This document shows, piece by piece, positions 55,211-64,000 of a stretch of 64,000 nucleotides of DNA (the first letter of the stretch is position 1; the number at the start of each line of letters is the position of its first letter). The notes under the pieces were generated by a model. The model was not told the DNA's origin and ran no database searches. It worked only from the letters and a program-made list of their open reading frames with translations. Made by a program: the position numbers and the translations under genes. The stretch lies in the NCBI GenBank assembly GCA_016291085.1, contig JAEEVW010000013.1, positions 1 to 64,000 of the forward strand. Reading direction: 5' to 3'. The DNA comes from Prevotella sp. (GTDB taxonomy: Bacteria; Bacteroidota; Bacteroidia; Bacteroidales; Bacteroidaceae).

Positions 55211-58048
55211 ATGAATCGAAAATCGTTTTTGTTACTGGCATTATTGCTGATGTTACCCGCTGTTTTGCGGGCGGCAATAGCTGATATGAAGTTCCGACGG
55301 CTGGATGCCCGCGACGGACTGTCGAACACGCAGGCTAACTGCATTCTTCGCGACAGCAGGGGACTGGTGTGGATAGGTACGTCGTTCGGGTTGAACCGCT
55401 ATGACGGCTATCGCATCAAGACTTATTACTCGAACGCCAACGACTCGACGACCATGTCGATGAACTATGTGGACGACGTGATGGAGGACGGCGAGGGCAG
55501 GCTGTGGGTGAGACACAGCGTGGAATACTCGATTTTCGACCCCCGGACGGAGACGTTCGACCGTCATCCTGAGCGCTGGCTGCATGCCAGGGGTATCCGA
55601 GGGGCCATAGAACGCATCTACATCGACCGTTACAAGAATTTCTGGGTGAAGACGTACGACGAGGGTTTCTGGTTTCTGAACGACCAGACGGGCCGGGTGC
55701 GCCGTTTCGGCTTCGGCAACGGTCCTCAGGAGTTTAATGCAGACATCGGTGTCAGTGGCATGACGGAGTGCGGCAACAGCCTGATTGTCATCTCGAACAA
55801 TGGTGACATGGTGTGCTTCAACACCCAACGGGTATGGATATCGTGGAAGAGCCATACGCTGCGGCGCATGGGTGCGGAACAGGATGCCGGATACAGCCTG
55901 ACCGTCGACGGCCAAAAGAATCTCTGGGTGATGGTGGAAGGTCGTTGCCATGTGTGGCTCCGACGTGCCGGGCGATGGGTGGACTCTGCCACTGAAGCCC
56001 TGCGATGTCTGGGTGTGACGGGGATACCTGACGGGACGAAAATATGGGGGATTACCGTCGATAAGTACCAGCAGCTGTGGCTGGCTACGGATCATCAGGG
56101 CGTCTATGTGGTGAACCTGCAGGATTGCACGCTGAGACAGTTCCAGAACGTGAAGAACGACGAGACCTCGATCTCGGACAATACCCTGCGCAAAATCTAT
56201 CGCGACCAGCTGGACCGCATGTGGATAGCCACGTATATGAATGGTGTCAATTACTACGCTGAGAATCTGTTCCGTTTCCGGAATGTGGCAGCAGGCAACA
56301 TCAACACCGTCTGTGTGGACAAGGAGGGCAACTACTGGCTGGGCTCGAACGACAGGGGCATCATCCGCTACGTGCCGGCAACGGGCGAGGAGACCGTGTT
56401 TGACAAGGCACAAACCGGACTGGCCTCGGATATCATTGTGAGCAGTCTGACGGCCACGGACGGCGTGCTGTGGTTTGGCAGCTACGAGGGCGGACTGACG
56501 CAGTATAAGGACGGTCGGTTCCGTGCTTTCAGGGCTACGGACAAGCCTGGCGGACTAGTCCACAACAGCATATGGGCACTCTGTGAAGACCCTTGGGGCA
56601 ACATTTGGATTGGTACGCTGGGAGCAGGACTCCAATGCATGGACCGCAAGACGGAAGCCTTTACGACGCTGGACAGCAAGTCGGGGCTGGCCAGCAACTA
56701 CATCTCGTCGATACAACTGGCAGGCGACGGCCGTCTGTTGGTGGCGCATACGGAATTCTATTCGCTGGTAAACCCCAGGACGATGGAGATAGAAAACCGC
56801 CGTATTGAAGCCCAGCACAGCGACATGCCGCTGACACCGGCTTCGTGCCAGGTGATGGAGGACTCGCGCAGTCTGGTGTGGCAATGTACGGCCTCGGGAG
56901 TCACCATTCAGGATCCGAAGGGGCAGCGCAACTATTTCCTTGGAGCAGAGTGGGGACTGTATGGTGCTGCCAACGGCATCGTGGAGGACCATCGCCAGAA
57001 CGTCTGGGTTGTCACTCAAAACGGTCTGTCGCGCATCATTCCCCAGCAGCACGACGACGGGACGTGGACTTTCGTGGTGCGCAGCTTCAACAATCGCGAC
57101 GGCTTGCAGGATGCCCCCTTCAACCAGCGTTCGGCCATTGTGGCTCCTGACGGGAAGATTCTGATAGGAGGCTATGAGGGTGTCGACATCATCAACATCA
57201 AGGACATGGATGTGGCGCGAAACGAAGAAAAGCCGATCATCAGTGGTGTGAAGGTGATGGACGGGGCAGGGCAGACCGTTGCCGACCGCCTGGACCTGGA
57301 CTGCGACGAGAACCATTTTACTATTCAGCTGGCGTCGAACAGTGGCGAGGTGCACAATCGCAGCCGCTTCGCCTACAGGCTGAAGGGACTGAACGACCAG
57401 TGGATCTACACGGAGGAAACCAATCCGAACGTGGTCTATACGGGACTGTCGTCGGGCAGCTATACGTTTTGTGTCCGCATGCTGAACGACGACGGGTCGC
57501 TGGGCAATGAGGAATGCACGCTGGCTATCAGCATCGCAGCACCCTGGTATCGCTCGTGGTGGATGTGGCTGGTGTATCTGACCCTCATTGCCGTCGCCTT
57601 CTATTATCGGAAGCCGGTGTACCAGCGCGTGAAGGATTTGCAGGAACTGTTCCGTAAGGTGATGGAATACAGTAGGAGGGGAAAGCTGAAACCGCAGATC
57701 AAGGAGGTGGAGATTACCAACCTGGACGAGAAGCTGGTGCGCGACGCCACGAATTACGTGGAGGAGAACCTGGGCAATTCAGACCTCAGCGTGGAGACGA
57801 TGGCCGAGGCGCTGGCCATGTCGCGTGTCCATCTGTATAAGCGTCTGACGGCTGTCACCGACCTCACTCCCTCGGAGTTTATCCGCCAGATACGTCTGCG
57901 ACATGCCGAGCAACTGCTGAGGAAGAGTCAGATGACGGTGGCGGAGGTGGCTTACAAGGTTGGTTTTAACAATCCTCGATACTTCTCGAAATACTTTAAG
58001 GAGATGTATGGAATGATGCCTTCAGAGTATAAAAACAGCCTGGGATAA
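55211..58048 (+). CDS. Periplasmic propeller sensor fused directly to an AraC regulator
   Basis: 945 residues. A signal peptide (about 1-22) is followed by two-component regulator propeller repeats (about 30-670: FRRLDARDGLSNTQANCILR, GLVWIGTSFGLNRYDG, NIWIGTLGAGLQCMD), then a Y_Y_Y domain (about 680-775, SRFAYRLKGLNDQWIYTEE), a membrane segment (about 783-800), a short linker and an AraC helix-turn-helix (about 840-945, VETMAEALAMSRVHLYKRL, VAEVAYKVGFNNPRYFSKYF). Hybrid two-component systems of this sensor type have about 1300-1400 residues; the kinase and receiver parts are absent here, so the sugar signal must pass to DNA within one membrane protein. It lies just upstream of susC and should control this locus. 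Confidence 0.85.
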   Translation: MNRKSFLLLALLLMLPAVLRAAIADMKFRRLDARDGLSNTQANCILRDSRGLVWIGTSFGLNRYDGYRIKTYYSNANDSTTMSMNYVDDVMEDGEGRLWVRHSVEYSIFDPRTETFDRHPERWLHARGIRGAIERIYIDRYKNFWVKTYDEGFWFLNDQTGRVRRFGFGNGPQEFNADIGVSGMTECGNSLIVISNNGDMVCFNTQRVWISWKSHTLRRMGAEQDAGYSLTVDGQKNLWVMVEGRCHVWLRRAGRWVDSATEALRCLGVTGIPDGTKIWGITVDKYQQLWLATDHQGVYVVNLQDCTLRQFQNVKNDETSISDNTLRKIYRDQLDRMWIATYMNGVNYYAENLFRFRNVAAGNINTVCVDKEGNYWLGSNDRGIIRYVPATGEETVFDKAQTGLASDIIVSSLTATDGVLWFGSYEGGLTQYKDGRFRAFRATDKPGGLVHNSIWALCEDPWGNIWIGTLGAGLQCMDRKTEAFTTLDSKSGLASNYISSIQLAGDGRLLVAHTEFYSLVNPRTMEIENRRIEAQHSDMPLTPASCQVMEDSRSLVWQCTASGVTIQDPKGQRNYFLGAEWGLYGAANGIVEDHRQNVWVVTQNGLSRIIPQQHDDGTWTFVVRSFNNRDGLQDAPFNQRSAIVAPDGKILIGGYEGVDIINIKDMDVARNEEKPIISGVKVMDGAGQTVADRLDLDCDENHFTIQLASNSGEVHNRSRFAYRLKGLNDQWIYTEETNPNVVYTGLSSGSYTFCVRMLNDDGSLGNEECTLAISIAAPWYRSWWMWLVYLTLIAVAFYYRKPVYQRVKDLQELFRKVMEYSRRGKLKPQIKEVEITNLDEKLVRDATNYVEENLGNSDLSVETMAEALAMSRVHLYKRLTAVTDLTPSEFIRQIRLRHAEQLLRKSQMTVAEVAYKVGFNNPRYFSKYFKEMYGMMPSEYKNSLG

Positions 58049-58075
58049 CAAAATATACCCCTTTTGTTAACATTT

Positions 58076-58153
58076 TGTGCATCGGCATAACAAATGCACA
58101 CGCAGAACGTGCATAAAAGAGCCGTGCAGGTTAGGATTTATTGTATAATTTTG
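58076..58153 (+). promoter_or_regulatory. SusC promoter with GTGCAT motifs
   Basis: TGTGCAT (58076-58082), its inverse ATGCACA (58094-58100) and GTGCAT again (58109-58114) lie 32-70 bases upstream of TAATTTTG (58146-58153). No -33 TTTG is seen at the usual distance, as expected for an activator-dependent promoter. Confidence 0.5.
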
Positions 58154-58249
58154 CATCGTGAAAAAATCGCATGGTGCGGTTTGGCTACTAACGATTGCTG
58201 ACATCTTTTACATAATATATAATAATTCTAACCAAACAAATGTTAAGCT

Positions 58250-61200
58250 ATGAGTAAAAAGTCTCTAAAGTTTGTTGCGCTCGTCGTGGCTATGCTCACG
58301 ATGCAGGCAATGGGAATCGGGTCTGCTCTTAGTGCCAAGATTGTTACCGGTAAGGTCGTGTCGTCAACCGACAACGAACCGCTGATTGGTGCCACCGTCC
58401 AGGTGGAAGGCACCAGCACTGGTACCATCACCGACATGGAAGGTGATTTCAATATCGAGGCCAACACAGGGCAGACGCTGGTAGTGTCTTACATCGGCTA
58501 CATCACCCAGAAGGTGAAGGTAGATGGTGCAAGCAATTACAACATCACGCTGGACGAAGACCGCGCTTCGCTGGACGAAGTGGTGGTCATCGGTTATGGT
58601 GTTCAGAAGAAGAAACTGGTTACAGGTGCCACTGTTCAGGTAAAGGGTGAGGATATCGCCAAGCTGAACACCACGAACCCGTTGCAGGCCATGCAGGGTC
58701 AGACGCCTGGTATGACCATCATCTCTGAGTCCGGTCAGCCTGGTGAGGGCCTGAAGGTGAACATCCGCGGTCTGGGTACCACGGGTAACAGCGGTCCTCT
58801 ATATATTATAGATGGTGTACGTGGCGATATCGCTACGGTGAATCCTGCCGACATCGAGAGCATCGACGTGCTGAAGGATGCAGCATCGGCAGCTATCTAC
58901 GGTTCTCAGTCGGCCAATGGCGTCGTGCTGGTGACTACCAAGAACGGTAAGGAGGGTCGCGCAGTAGTAAGCTTCGACGGCTACTGGGGCTGGCAGAGTG
59001 CACCGCGTAAGGTGGAGATGCTGAATGCCAAGCAGTATATGACCATCATGGACGAGCAGAATATCAACTCGGATGGTGCAGCCTACGACTGGTATGCCAT
59101 GAATGCCGACGGATCGATGAAGTATGCCAGCATTTTCGACAAGGACGGCAACCTTTACGATACGGACTGGGTAGACCAGATGTTCAAGGACAACGCCCAG
59201 ACCTATAGTGCCAATCTCAGCATCAGTGGTGGTGGCCAGAAGGGCAACTATGTGATGTCGCTGGGTTATATGAACCAGGAAGGTATTGTGGGAGGCAAGG
59301 ATGTGTCGAACTATTCGCGCTACAATTTCCGTGTCAACTCCGAGTATCAGGTCATCGACAAGTTCCTGAAGGTGGGCGAGCAGGTGTCGTTCATCTATTA
59401 TAAGAAGAACGGCATCGGCGTGGGCAACGCCTATAACAATACGCTGCGTGCAGCCTTCGGTACGTCGCCGCTGAGCCCTGTATACAGCGATAACGGCCGT
59501 TACGGCAGTCCCTACAATGACACCACCGATAGCGACTGGCTGAACTCTGACGGCAACCCCTATGGTGTGATGATGACCACCAATAACAACAAGACGCAGA
59601 ACATGACCATCACGGCCAATGCCTTTGCTGAGTTTGAGTTCATCAAGAACCTGAAGTTCCGTTCTACGCTGGGTGTGAAGTACGACTCGAACAACTACCG
59701 TTCGTTCTCACCCCTGTATCACTTCTCTATCTATAGCTATCAGGACACGCGTACGGGTGTGTCGCAGAGTGCCAGCGATGGCTTTGGTATTACATGGACC
59801 AACACATTAAACTATCAATTCGATATCAAGGAGCATCACTTTGATGCCATGATAGGTTATGAAACCTATCGCACCGAGGGTCAGAGCATCTATGGCAGTA
59901 ACGGTTCGCTGCGTGATGGTTTCGACACATGGAGCTACGCCTATCTGAGCAATGGTACGGCGATGAACAAGGAAGAAGGCCTCTCCGTCAGCGGTTCACC
60001 CTGGGACGAGGAACGCATGGTCAGCTACTTCGCCCGTCTGGGATGGAACTGGAAGGAGACCTATCTGCTGAATGCCACCGTTCGTCGCGACGGTTCCAGC
60101 CGTTTTGCCAAGGGACACCGCTTCGGTACGTTCCCCTCTGTTTCTGCCGGTTGGGTACTGACCAACGAGAAATTCATGGAGCCTGTTACCAAGGTGATGG
60201 ACTACTTCAAGCTGCGTGTCAGCTGGGGTCAGGTGGGTAACCAGAACATCGGTAACTACATGTATCTGGCTCCGATGGCCTTCAACAACTACTATTACAA
60301 CTTCGGTACCACGCTGGGCAGCGATGCCGACCAGTGGGGCGCCGTTCCCACACGTCTGGGTAACGAGGACATCACCTGGGAGACATCAGAGCAGTTCGAC
60401 GCTGGCTTCGACGCCCGTTTCCTGAACCAGCGCCTGAATGTCAATTTCGACTTCTACATCAAGACCACCAAGGACTGGCTCGTTCAGCCTCCCGTGCTGG
60501 CCACTGTGGGTACGGGTGCTCCGTATATCAATGGCGGTGACGTGAAGAACACGGGTGTGGAGCTGGCCCTGTCGTGGAACGACCGTATCGGCAAGGATTT
60601 CCGTTACAATGTCAACGTCAATGGTGCCTATAACAAGAACAAGGTGGGTAACATCCCCAATGAGGACGGAATCATCCACGGTGCTACGGGCTCGGTGCTC
60701 TACGACAACTCCGGTGAATTCTATCGTGCATCGAACGGCGAGCCCATCGGTTATTTCTGGGGCTATAAGACAGCCGGTATCTTCCAGAACCAGCAGGAAA
60801 TCAATAACTGGATAGCTGCCGGCAACGGTGTGCTGCAGGACGATGTGAAGCCTGGCGATGTGAAGTACTACGACATCAACCACGACGGCGTCATCGACGA
60901 GCACGACAAGGTGAACCTGGGTAATGGTATGCCCGACTTCACCTATGGCTTCTCGCTGGGCTTCGACTGGAAGGGCTTCGACTTCTCGTTGCAGGCTAAT
61001 GGTCAGGCTGGCAACAAGATTGTGCAGAGTCTGCGCAACCATGCCAGTGTCAAGGCCAACTACACCACAGCCATTCTTGGCCGTTGGACAGGTGAGGGTA
61101 CCAGCAACACACTGCCCCGTGTGACCAACACCAACGTCAACTGGCAGTTCTCGGATCTCTTTATCCAGGACGGCGACTTCCTGCGTATTTCCAACATCAC

Positions 61201-61411
61201 GCTGGGCTACGACTTCTCCAAGTTGCTCCATTGCAAATACATCTCGCAGTGCCGCCTCTATGCTCAGGTACAGAATGCCTTCACCTTTACCAAGTACGAC
61301 GGCATGGATCCTGAAATCGGTTATGGTAACTCCGGCTGGGTGGCAGGTATCGACTATGGTTACTACCCACGTCCCCGTACCTTCCTTTTCGGTGTTAACT
61401 TGAAGTTCTAA
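58250..61411 (+). CDS. susC: SusC-like TonB-dependent outer-membrane transporter
   Basis: 1053 residues. Signal peptide (about 1-29), carboxypeptidase-like domain (about 30-110: GKVVSSTDNEPLIGATVQVEG), TonB-box-type segment DEVVVIGYG (about 111-119), plug domain (about 130-240, with IRGLGTTGNSGPLYIIDGVRG and GSQSANGVVLVTTK), then a long barrel ending in a Phe (NLKF). It imports the oligosaccharides produced at the surface, with the SusD partner encoded 21 bases downstream. A calcium-like loop, DINHDGVIDEHDK (about 875), is typical of this family. Confidence 0.95.
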   Translation: MSKKSLKFVALVVAMLTMQAMGIGSALSAKIVTGKVVSSTDNEPLIGATVQVEGTSTGTITDMEGDFNIEANTGQTLVVSYIGYITQKVKVDGASNYNITLDEDRASLDEVVVIGYGVQKKKLVTGATVQVKGEDIAKLNTTNPLQAMQGQTPGMTIISESGQPGEGLKVNIRGLGTTGNSGPLYIIDGVRGDIATVNPADIESIDVLKDAASAAIYGSQSANGVVLVTTKNGKEGRAVVSFDGYWGWQSAPRKVEMLNAKQYMTIMDEQNINSDGAAYDWYAMNADGSMKYASIFDKDGNLYDTDWVDQMFKDNAQTYSANLSISGGGQKGNYVMSLGYMNQEGIVGGKDVSNYSRYNFRVNSEYQVIDKFLKVGEQVSFIYYKKNGIGVGNAYNNTLRAAFGTSPLSPVYSDNGRYGSPYNDTTDSDWLNSDGNPYGVMMTTNNNKTQNMTITANAFAEFEFIKNLKFRSTLGVKYDSNNYRSFSPLYHFSIYSYQDTRTGVSQSASDGFGITWTNTLNYQFDIKEHHFDAMIGYETYRTEGQSIYGSNGSLRDGFDTWSYAYLSNGTAMNKEEGLSVSGSPWDEERMVSYFARLGWNWKETYLLNATVRRDGSSRFAKGHRFGTFPSVSAGWVLTNEKFMEPVTKVMDYFKLRVSWGQVGNQNIGNYMYLAPMAFNNYYYNFGTTLGSDADQWGAVPTRLGNEDITWETSEQFDAGFDARFLNQRLNVNFDFYIKTTKDWLVQPPVLATVGTGAPYINGGDVKNTGVELALSWNDRIGKDFRYNVNVNGAYNKNKVGNIPNEDGIIHGATGSVLYDNSGEFYRASNGEPIGYFWGYKTAGIFQNQQEINNWIAAGNGVLQDDVKPGDVKYYDINHDGVIDEHDKVNLGNGMPDFTYGFSLGFDWKGFDFSLQANGQAGNKIVQSLRNHASVKANYTTAILGRWTGEGTSNTLPRVTNTNVNWQFSDLFIQDGDFLRISNITLGYDFSKLLHCKYISQCRLYAQVQNAFTFTKYDGMDPEIGYGNSGWVAGIDYGYYPRPRTFLFGVNLKF

Positions 61412-61432
61412 TATATCAAGATGATTACGAAT

Positions 61433-63148
61433 ATGAAAACAAAGATATTATCTATAGCCGCCCTGGGTCTGATGTCGCTGACGCTGACCTCTTGTGGCGA
61501 GGATTTCCTGGAGGTCTCTTCCAAGACAGAAGGTACAACGGGAAACTTTTACAGCAACGAAGCCGCTGTGTCGCGCGCCCTCATCGGATGCTACGATGGT
61601 TGGCAGCGTACGGTGTCCAACGGACCGACCTTTGCCTTCCACTATCTTGCCGAGCTCCTGAGCGACGAGTGCTTTGGCGGTACGGGTAATGCCGATGCCC
61701 GCAACTCGGCCGTGGTCGACCGCTTTGACATGGGCGAGGACAATTCGCAGCAGAACCTGCACAATACGCTGTGGGAGAGCTACTATGCTGCCATCTACCG
61801 TGTGAACGAACTCATTGCACGTTCGGAGCGTATCGCCTGGTCCAGCGAGAAAGTTCATGGCCAGCTCATTGGCGAGGCCCGTGCTATGCGTGGTATCCTG
61901 TATTTCGACCTAGTGCGTATCTTCGAGAACGTTCCCCTGCTCACCGTGCCTTCAACGGAGAATGTCCCTCAGGCTGCCCCTGACGAAGTGTACAAAGTAA
62001 TTTTCGAGGATCTGAAGTATGCGGCAGAGAACATTCCCGCTGATGCCTATCCCAAGGCCTCCTCATCGACCAACGACGGACGCATCACCTGCTATGCTGC
62101 CAAAGCCATGATGGCTCGCGCGTACCTGTTTTATACTGGTGTCTATGGCAAGGAACCCGAGGGTGTGACGAAGGCTGCGGTGCTTGCAGGCCTGGAGGAT
62201 ATTGTCAGCAGTGGCGAATACTCGCTGATTCCGCTATACAAGAATCTCTGGTATTGTGCCAGCACCACATGGACAGGCAGCGACCAGACTGGTTGGACCG
62301 AGGTGTCGACCTACGCCGGTGAGGACAACGCCGAGAACATCCTGACCATGAAGTTCAACTATACCAGCGATTATAACGGCAATGCTGGCGGCAACAACGC
62401 CATCCAGATGTTCTCCGTACGTGGCGGTACTTACAAGGCTCCCTACGGACAAGGGTGGGGTGGTGCCACGGTGCCCAAGACGTTCGTAGAGTCCTATCCT
62501 GCCGGAGACCAGCGTCGCGAGGCATCGGTCATCGACCTGACTGCCGAGGGTATTGCCTCGATGTCGAACTATGTCGACAAGGCCATTCCCGACCAGCGTG
62601 AATATACTGGCTACTTCAACAAGAAATACACGGCCCGCTCCGGTTATCACAAGAGCGAGAGCGACGGCTCGTGGACGCTGACCCACTATTGGGACGGTTT
62701 GATGGCTGGCGACTTCCAGATTTCGCAGCCTATCGGCTACACACTCATCCGCTATGCCGACGTGCTGCTGATGGCTGCCGAACTGGGCAGTGCCAACGGT
62801 CGCACATATCTTAATCAGGTACACAACCGTGCCTATGCTACTGAGAACGGGGATGGCAGCATCACGACGCCTAACATACAACTGGAACTCTCCAAGGAGA
62901 ATATCATGGAGGAGCGTCGCCTGGAGTTTGCCTTCGAGGGTATCCGCTATTGGGACCTGCTTCGTCAGGGCGTCGACGTGGCTGCCAAAGCTATCGTGGC
63001 TTCTGGCGAGACGGTGCTGAATGGTGGCATCGAGGGTGTTGTCAGCTACAAGGCTAAAAACATCACCGATAAGCGTGGCTTCCAGCAGATTCCTCAGACA
63101 CAGATTACACTGTCGAACGGTGTTCTGAAGCAGAATGCGGGATGGTGA
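61433..63148 (+). CDS. susD: SusD/RagB-family surface glycan-binding lipoprotein
   Basis: 571 residues from the ATG at 61433. Lipobox LTLTSCGEDFLEV (lipid Cys about 20), then the SusD helical repeats: YAAIYRVNELIARSE, GEARAMRGILYFDLVRIFENVPL (about 145-167), RITCYAAKAMMARAYLFYTG, and near the end LELSKENIMEERRLEFAFEGIRYWDLLRQG (split: ENIMEERRLEFAFEG). It caps the SusC barrel and binds the glycan. The upstream in-frame ATG at 61421 lies only four codons earlier and would weaken the lipoprotein signal. Confidence 0.95.
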   Translation: MKTKILSIAALGLMSLTLTSCGEDFLEVSSKTEGTTGNFYSNEAAVSRALIGCYDGWQRTVSNGPTFAFHYLAELLSDECFGGTGNADARNSAVVDRFDMGEDNSQQNLHNTLWESYYAAIYRVNELIARSERIAWSSEKVHGQLIGEARAMRGILYFDLVRIFENVPLLTVPSTENVPQAAPDEVYKVIFEDLKYAAENIPADAYPKASSSTNDGRITCYAAKAMMARAYLFYTGVYGKEPEGVTKAAVLAGLEDIVSSGEYSLIPLYKNLWYCASTTWTGSDQTGWTEVSTYAGEDNAENILTMKFNYTSDYNGNAGGNNAIQMFSVRGGTYKAPYGQGWGGATVPKTFVESYPAGDQRREASVIDLTAEGIASMSNYVDKAIPDQREYTGYFNKKYTARSGYHKSESDGSWTLTHYWDGLMAGDFQISQPIGYTLIRYADVLLMAAELGSANGRTYLNQVHNRAYATENGDGSITTPNIQLELSKENIMEERRLEFAFEGIRYWDLLRQGVDVAAKAIVASGETVLNGGIEGVVSYKAKNITDKRGFQQIPQTQITLSNGVLKQNAGW

Positions 63149-63149
63149 G

Positions 63150-63207
63150 GAAGTTAAGAAGTTAAAGAAGTTAAAGAAGTTAACGAAGTTAAAGAAGTTA
63201 TAGAAAT
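63150..63207 (+). repeat. 9-base tandem tract between susD and the next lipoprotein gene
   Basis: About six units close to gaagttaaa. It reaches to two bases before the next ATG, so slippage would change the start-proximal spacing. Confidence 0.75.
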
Positions 63208-63208
63208 T

Positions 63209-64000
63209 ATGAAGAAAACTATATATCTGTTTGCCGCTGCCTTGTTCGCGCTGGGTGCCTGTACGCCTGACAGTCATAGTCTGGACGCTCCCTCGCTGCA
63301 GTCGGCAGACCTGACGCATGGCTCAGCATTCTCTGTGTCGGTAGATGAACAGAACACCGTATCGCTGAAGAGTCTGCTCGACAAGAGCTACAACTGCTAC
63401 TGGGTGCATCCCAACGGACGTGCCCAGGGACCTGAAGCCTCGTTGCAACTGCCCTTTGCCGGCACTTACGAGGTGACCTTTGGTGTCGATACCCGCGGGG
63501 GCGTGGTCTATGGTGCCCCCTATCAGTTCCAGATTACGACCAACAACATGTCGCTGCTGGCTGATCCTCTCTACACCTATCTGACTGGTGGTGTGGGCAG
63601 CACGAAGCGCTGGGTGCCCTGCGACAAGGACTATGGCGTAGGCCAGTGTACGGCACCCGTCATGTATTGTAATCCTAACGACGTGCTCAACGATGGGTCG
63701 GGCGATACCAATATCGGCATCAACCACATGAAGCCCAACTGGGACCCGGGGTATCAGTCGTGGCTCATTCCCGCCGACGATGCCTACATGGACTCGTATA
63801 TGGAATTCACGCTTGACGATGTTAATGGCTGTAGCATCACTGAATACCGTGGTGAGGCTGGTAGCAAGGGTGCCAGCACCGGCACAACATCTACAGGCAA
63901 GTGGACGCTGAATGTGAGCGACAAGAACCACCCCACACTGTCGTTCAGCGATGCCTATGCCATGCATAACGTCGGGTTCAACGAGGTGTGCTCGAACTAT
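63209..64000 (+). CDS. Surface lipoprotein of the utilisation locus, cut by the window end
   Basis: The frame starts at the ATG at 63209 and is still open at the last base (264 codons). Lipobox ALGAC (lipid Cys about 17) in MKKTIYLFAAALFALGACTP. About 25-110 looks like a PKD/Ig-type beta domain (FAGTYEVTFGVDTRGGVVYG, PYQFQITT); the remainder (about 125-264) is a second domain rich in Gly/Asp/Trp (DPGYQSWLIPADDAYMDSYM). The place after susD and the lipid anchor fit a SusE/SusF-type surface glycan-binding protein. The C-terminal part is not visible. Confidence 0.75.
   Translation, partial: MKKTIYLFAAALFALGACTPDSHSLDAPSLQSADLTHGSAFSVSVDEQNTVSLKSLLDKSYNCYWVHPNGRAQGPEASLQLPFAGTYEVTFGVDTRGGVVYGAPYQFQITTNNMSLLADPLYTYLTGGVGSTKRWVPCDKDYGVGQCTAPVMYCNPNDVLNDGSGDTNIGINHMKPNWDPGYQSWLIPADDAYMDSYMEFTLDDVNGCSITEYRGEAGSKGASTGTTSTGKWTLNVSDKNHPTLSFSDAYAMHNVGFNEVCSNY

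Overview
The window looks like chromosomal DNA of a Bacteroidota bacterium of the Prevotella group (Prevotellaceae). The grounds are: many core promoters of the Bacteroidota form (TTTG, about 20 bp, TAnnTTTG) and almost no Shine-Dalgarno sites; a SusC/SusD pair with a GH43 enzyme and a sensor/AraC regulator; secreted proteins ending in a 'YNLAGQRV...GLYIVNGKKV' tail; a PL10 pectate lyase, a GH5 mannanase, an LptD-like protein and a smalltalk protein. The assignment rests on reading the sequence; no search was run.

Layout. (1) About 1-7200 is an AT-richer accessory island, all on the minus strand: an HNH endonuclease and phage-like small genes, a HARE-HTH protein, a DUF6575-like gene coupled to an unrecognised partner, a complete GATC-type (DpnII-like) restriction-modification operon (Dam methylase, DpnII endonuclease, DpnA-type methylase) and a small DpnD/PcfM-like gene. 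Two promoters in the island carry dense, roughly 10-bp-phased GATC clusters, and the restriction operon leader can fold in two mutually exclusive ways. (2) 7200-8100 is non-coding, with a dispersed double-hairpin repeat and a structured RNA that looks like 6S RNA. (3) 8104-12462 is a duplicated module: a large secreted protein followed by a peptide of about 53 residues, twice. (4) 12654-24959 holds housekeeping and metabolic genes: LUD protein, GH5 lipoprotein, DsbD, BadF/NAGK kinase, MscS channel, Na/Pi cotransporter, a PhoB/PhoR-like pair and PL10 lyase. (5) 25057-33578 (minus) is a tightly coupled type II fatty-acid/aryl-polyene-like operon. (6) 33952-46822 holds a carboxyltransferase without the biotin-lysine motif, an HD protein, LptD, a CPA2 antiporter, a beta-barrel protein, a STAS/SpoIIE partner-switching pair and peptidase T. 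(7) 47063-52038 is an operon of three paralogous beta-helix secreted proteins, a 68-residue-repeat dockerin protein and a lipoprotein. (8) 52040-53450 is a relic of a smalltalk/HU-HIG module next to a 40-bp AT-only palindrome. (9) 53458-64000 is a polysaccharide utilisation locus, cut by the window end.

Two themes run through the window. First, short tandem tracts with mostly 7-base units sit at many gene junctions and also inside reading frames (DsbD, the MMPL exporter, the SpoIIE phosphatase, the secretion tails). Second, several genes have the -7 box only 5-6 bases before the start codon, which suggests leaderless mRNAs. Best candidates for something undescribed are the GATC-array/RNA-switch control around the restriction island, the 7-base tract system, and the dispersed double hairpin whose stems covary between copies.
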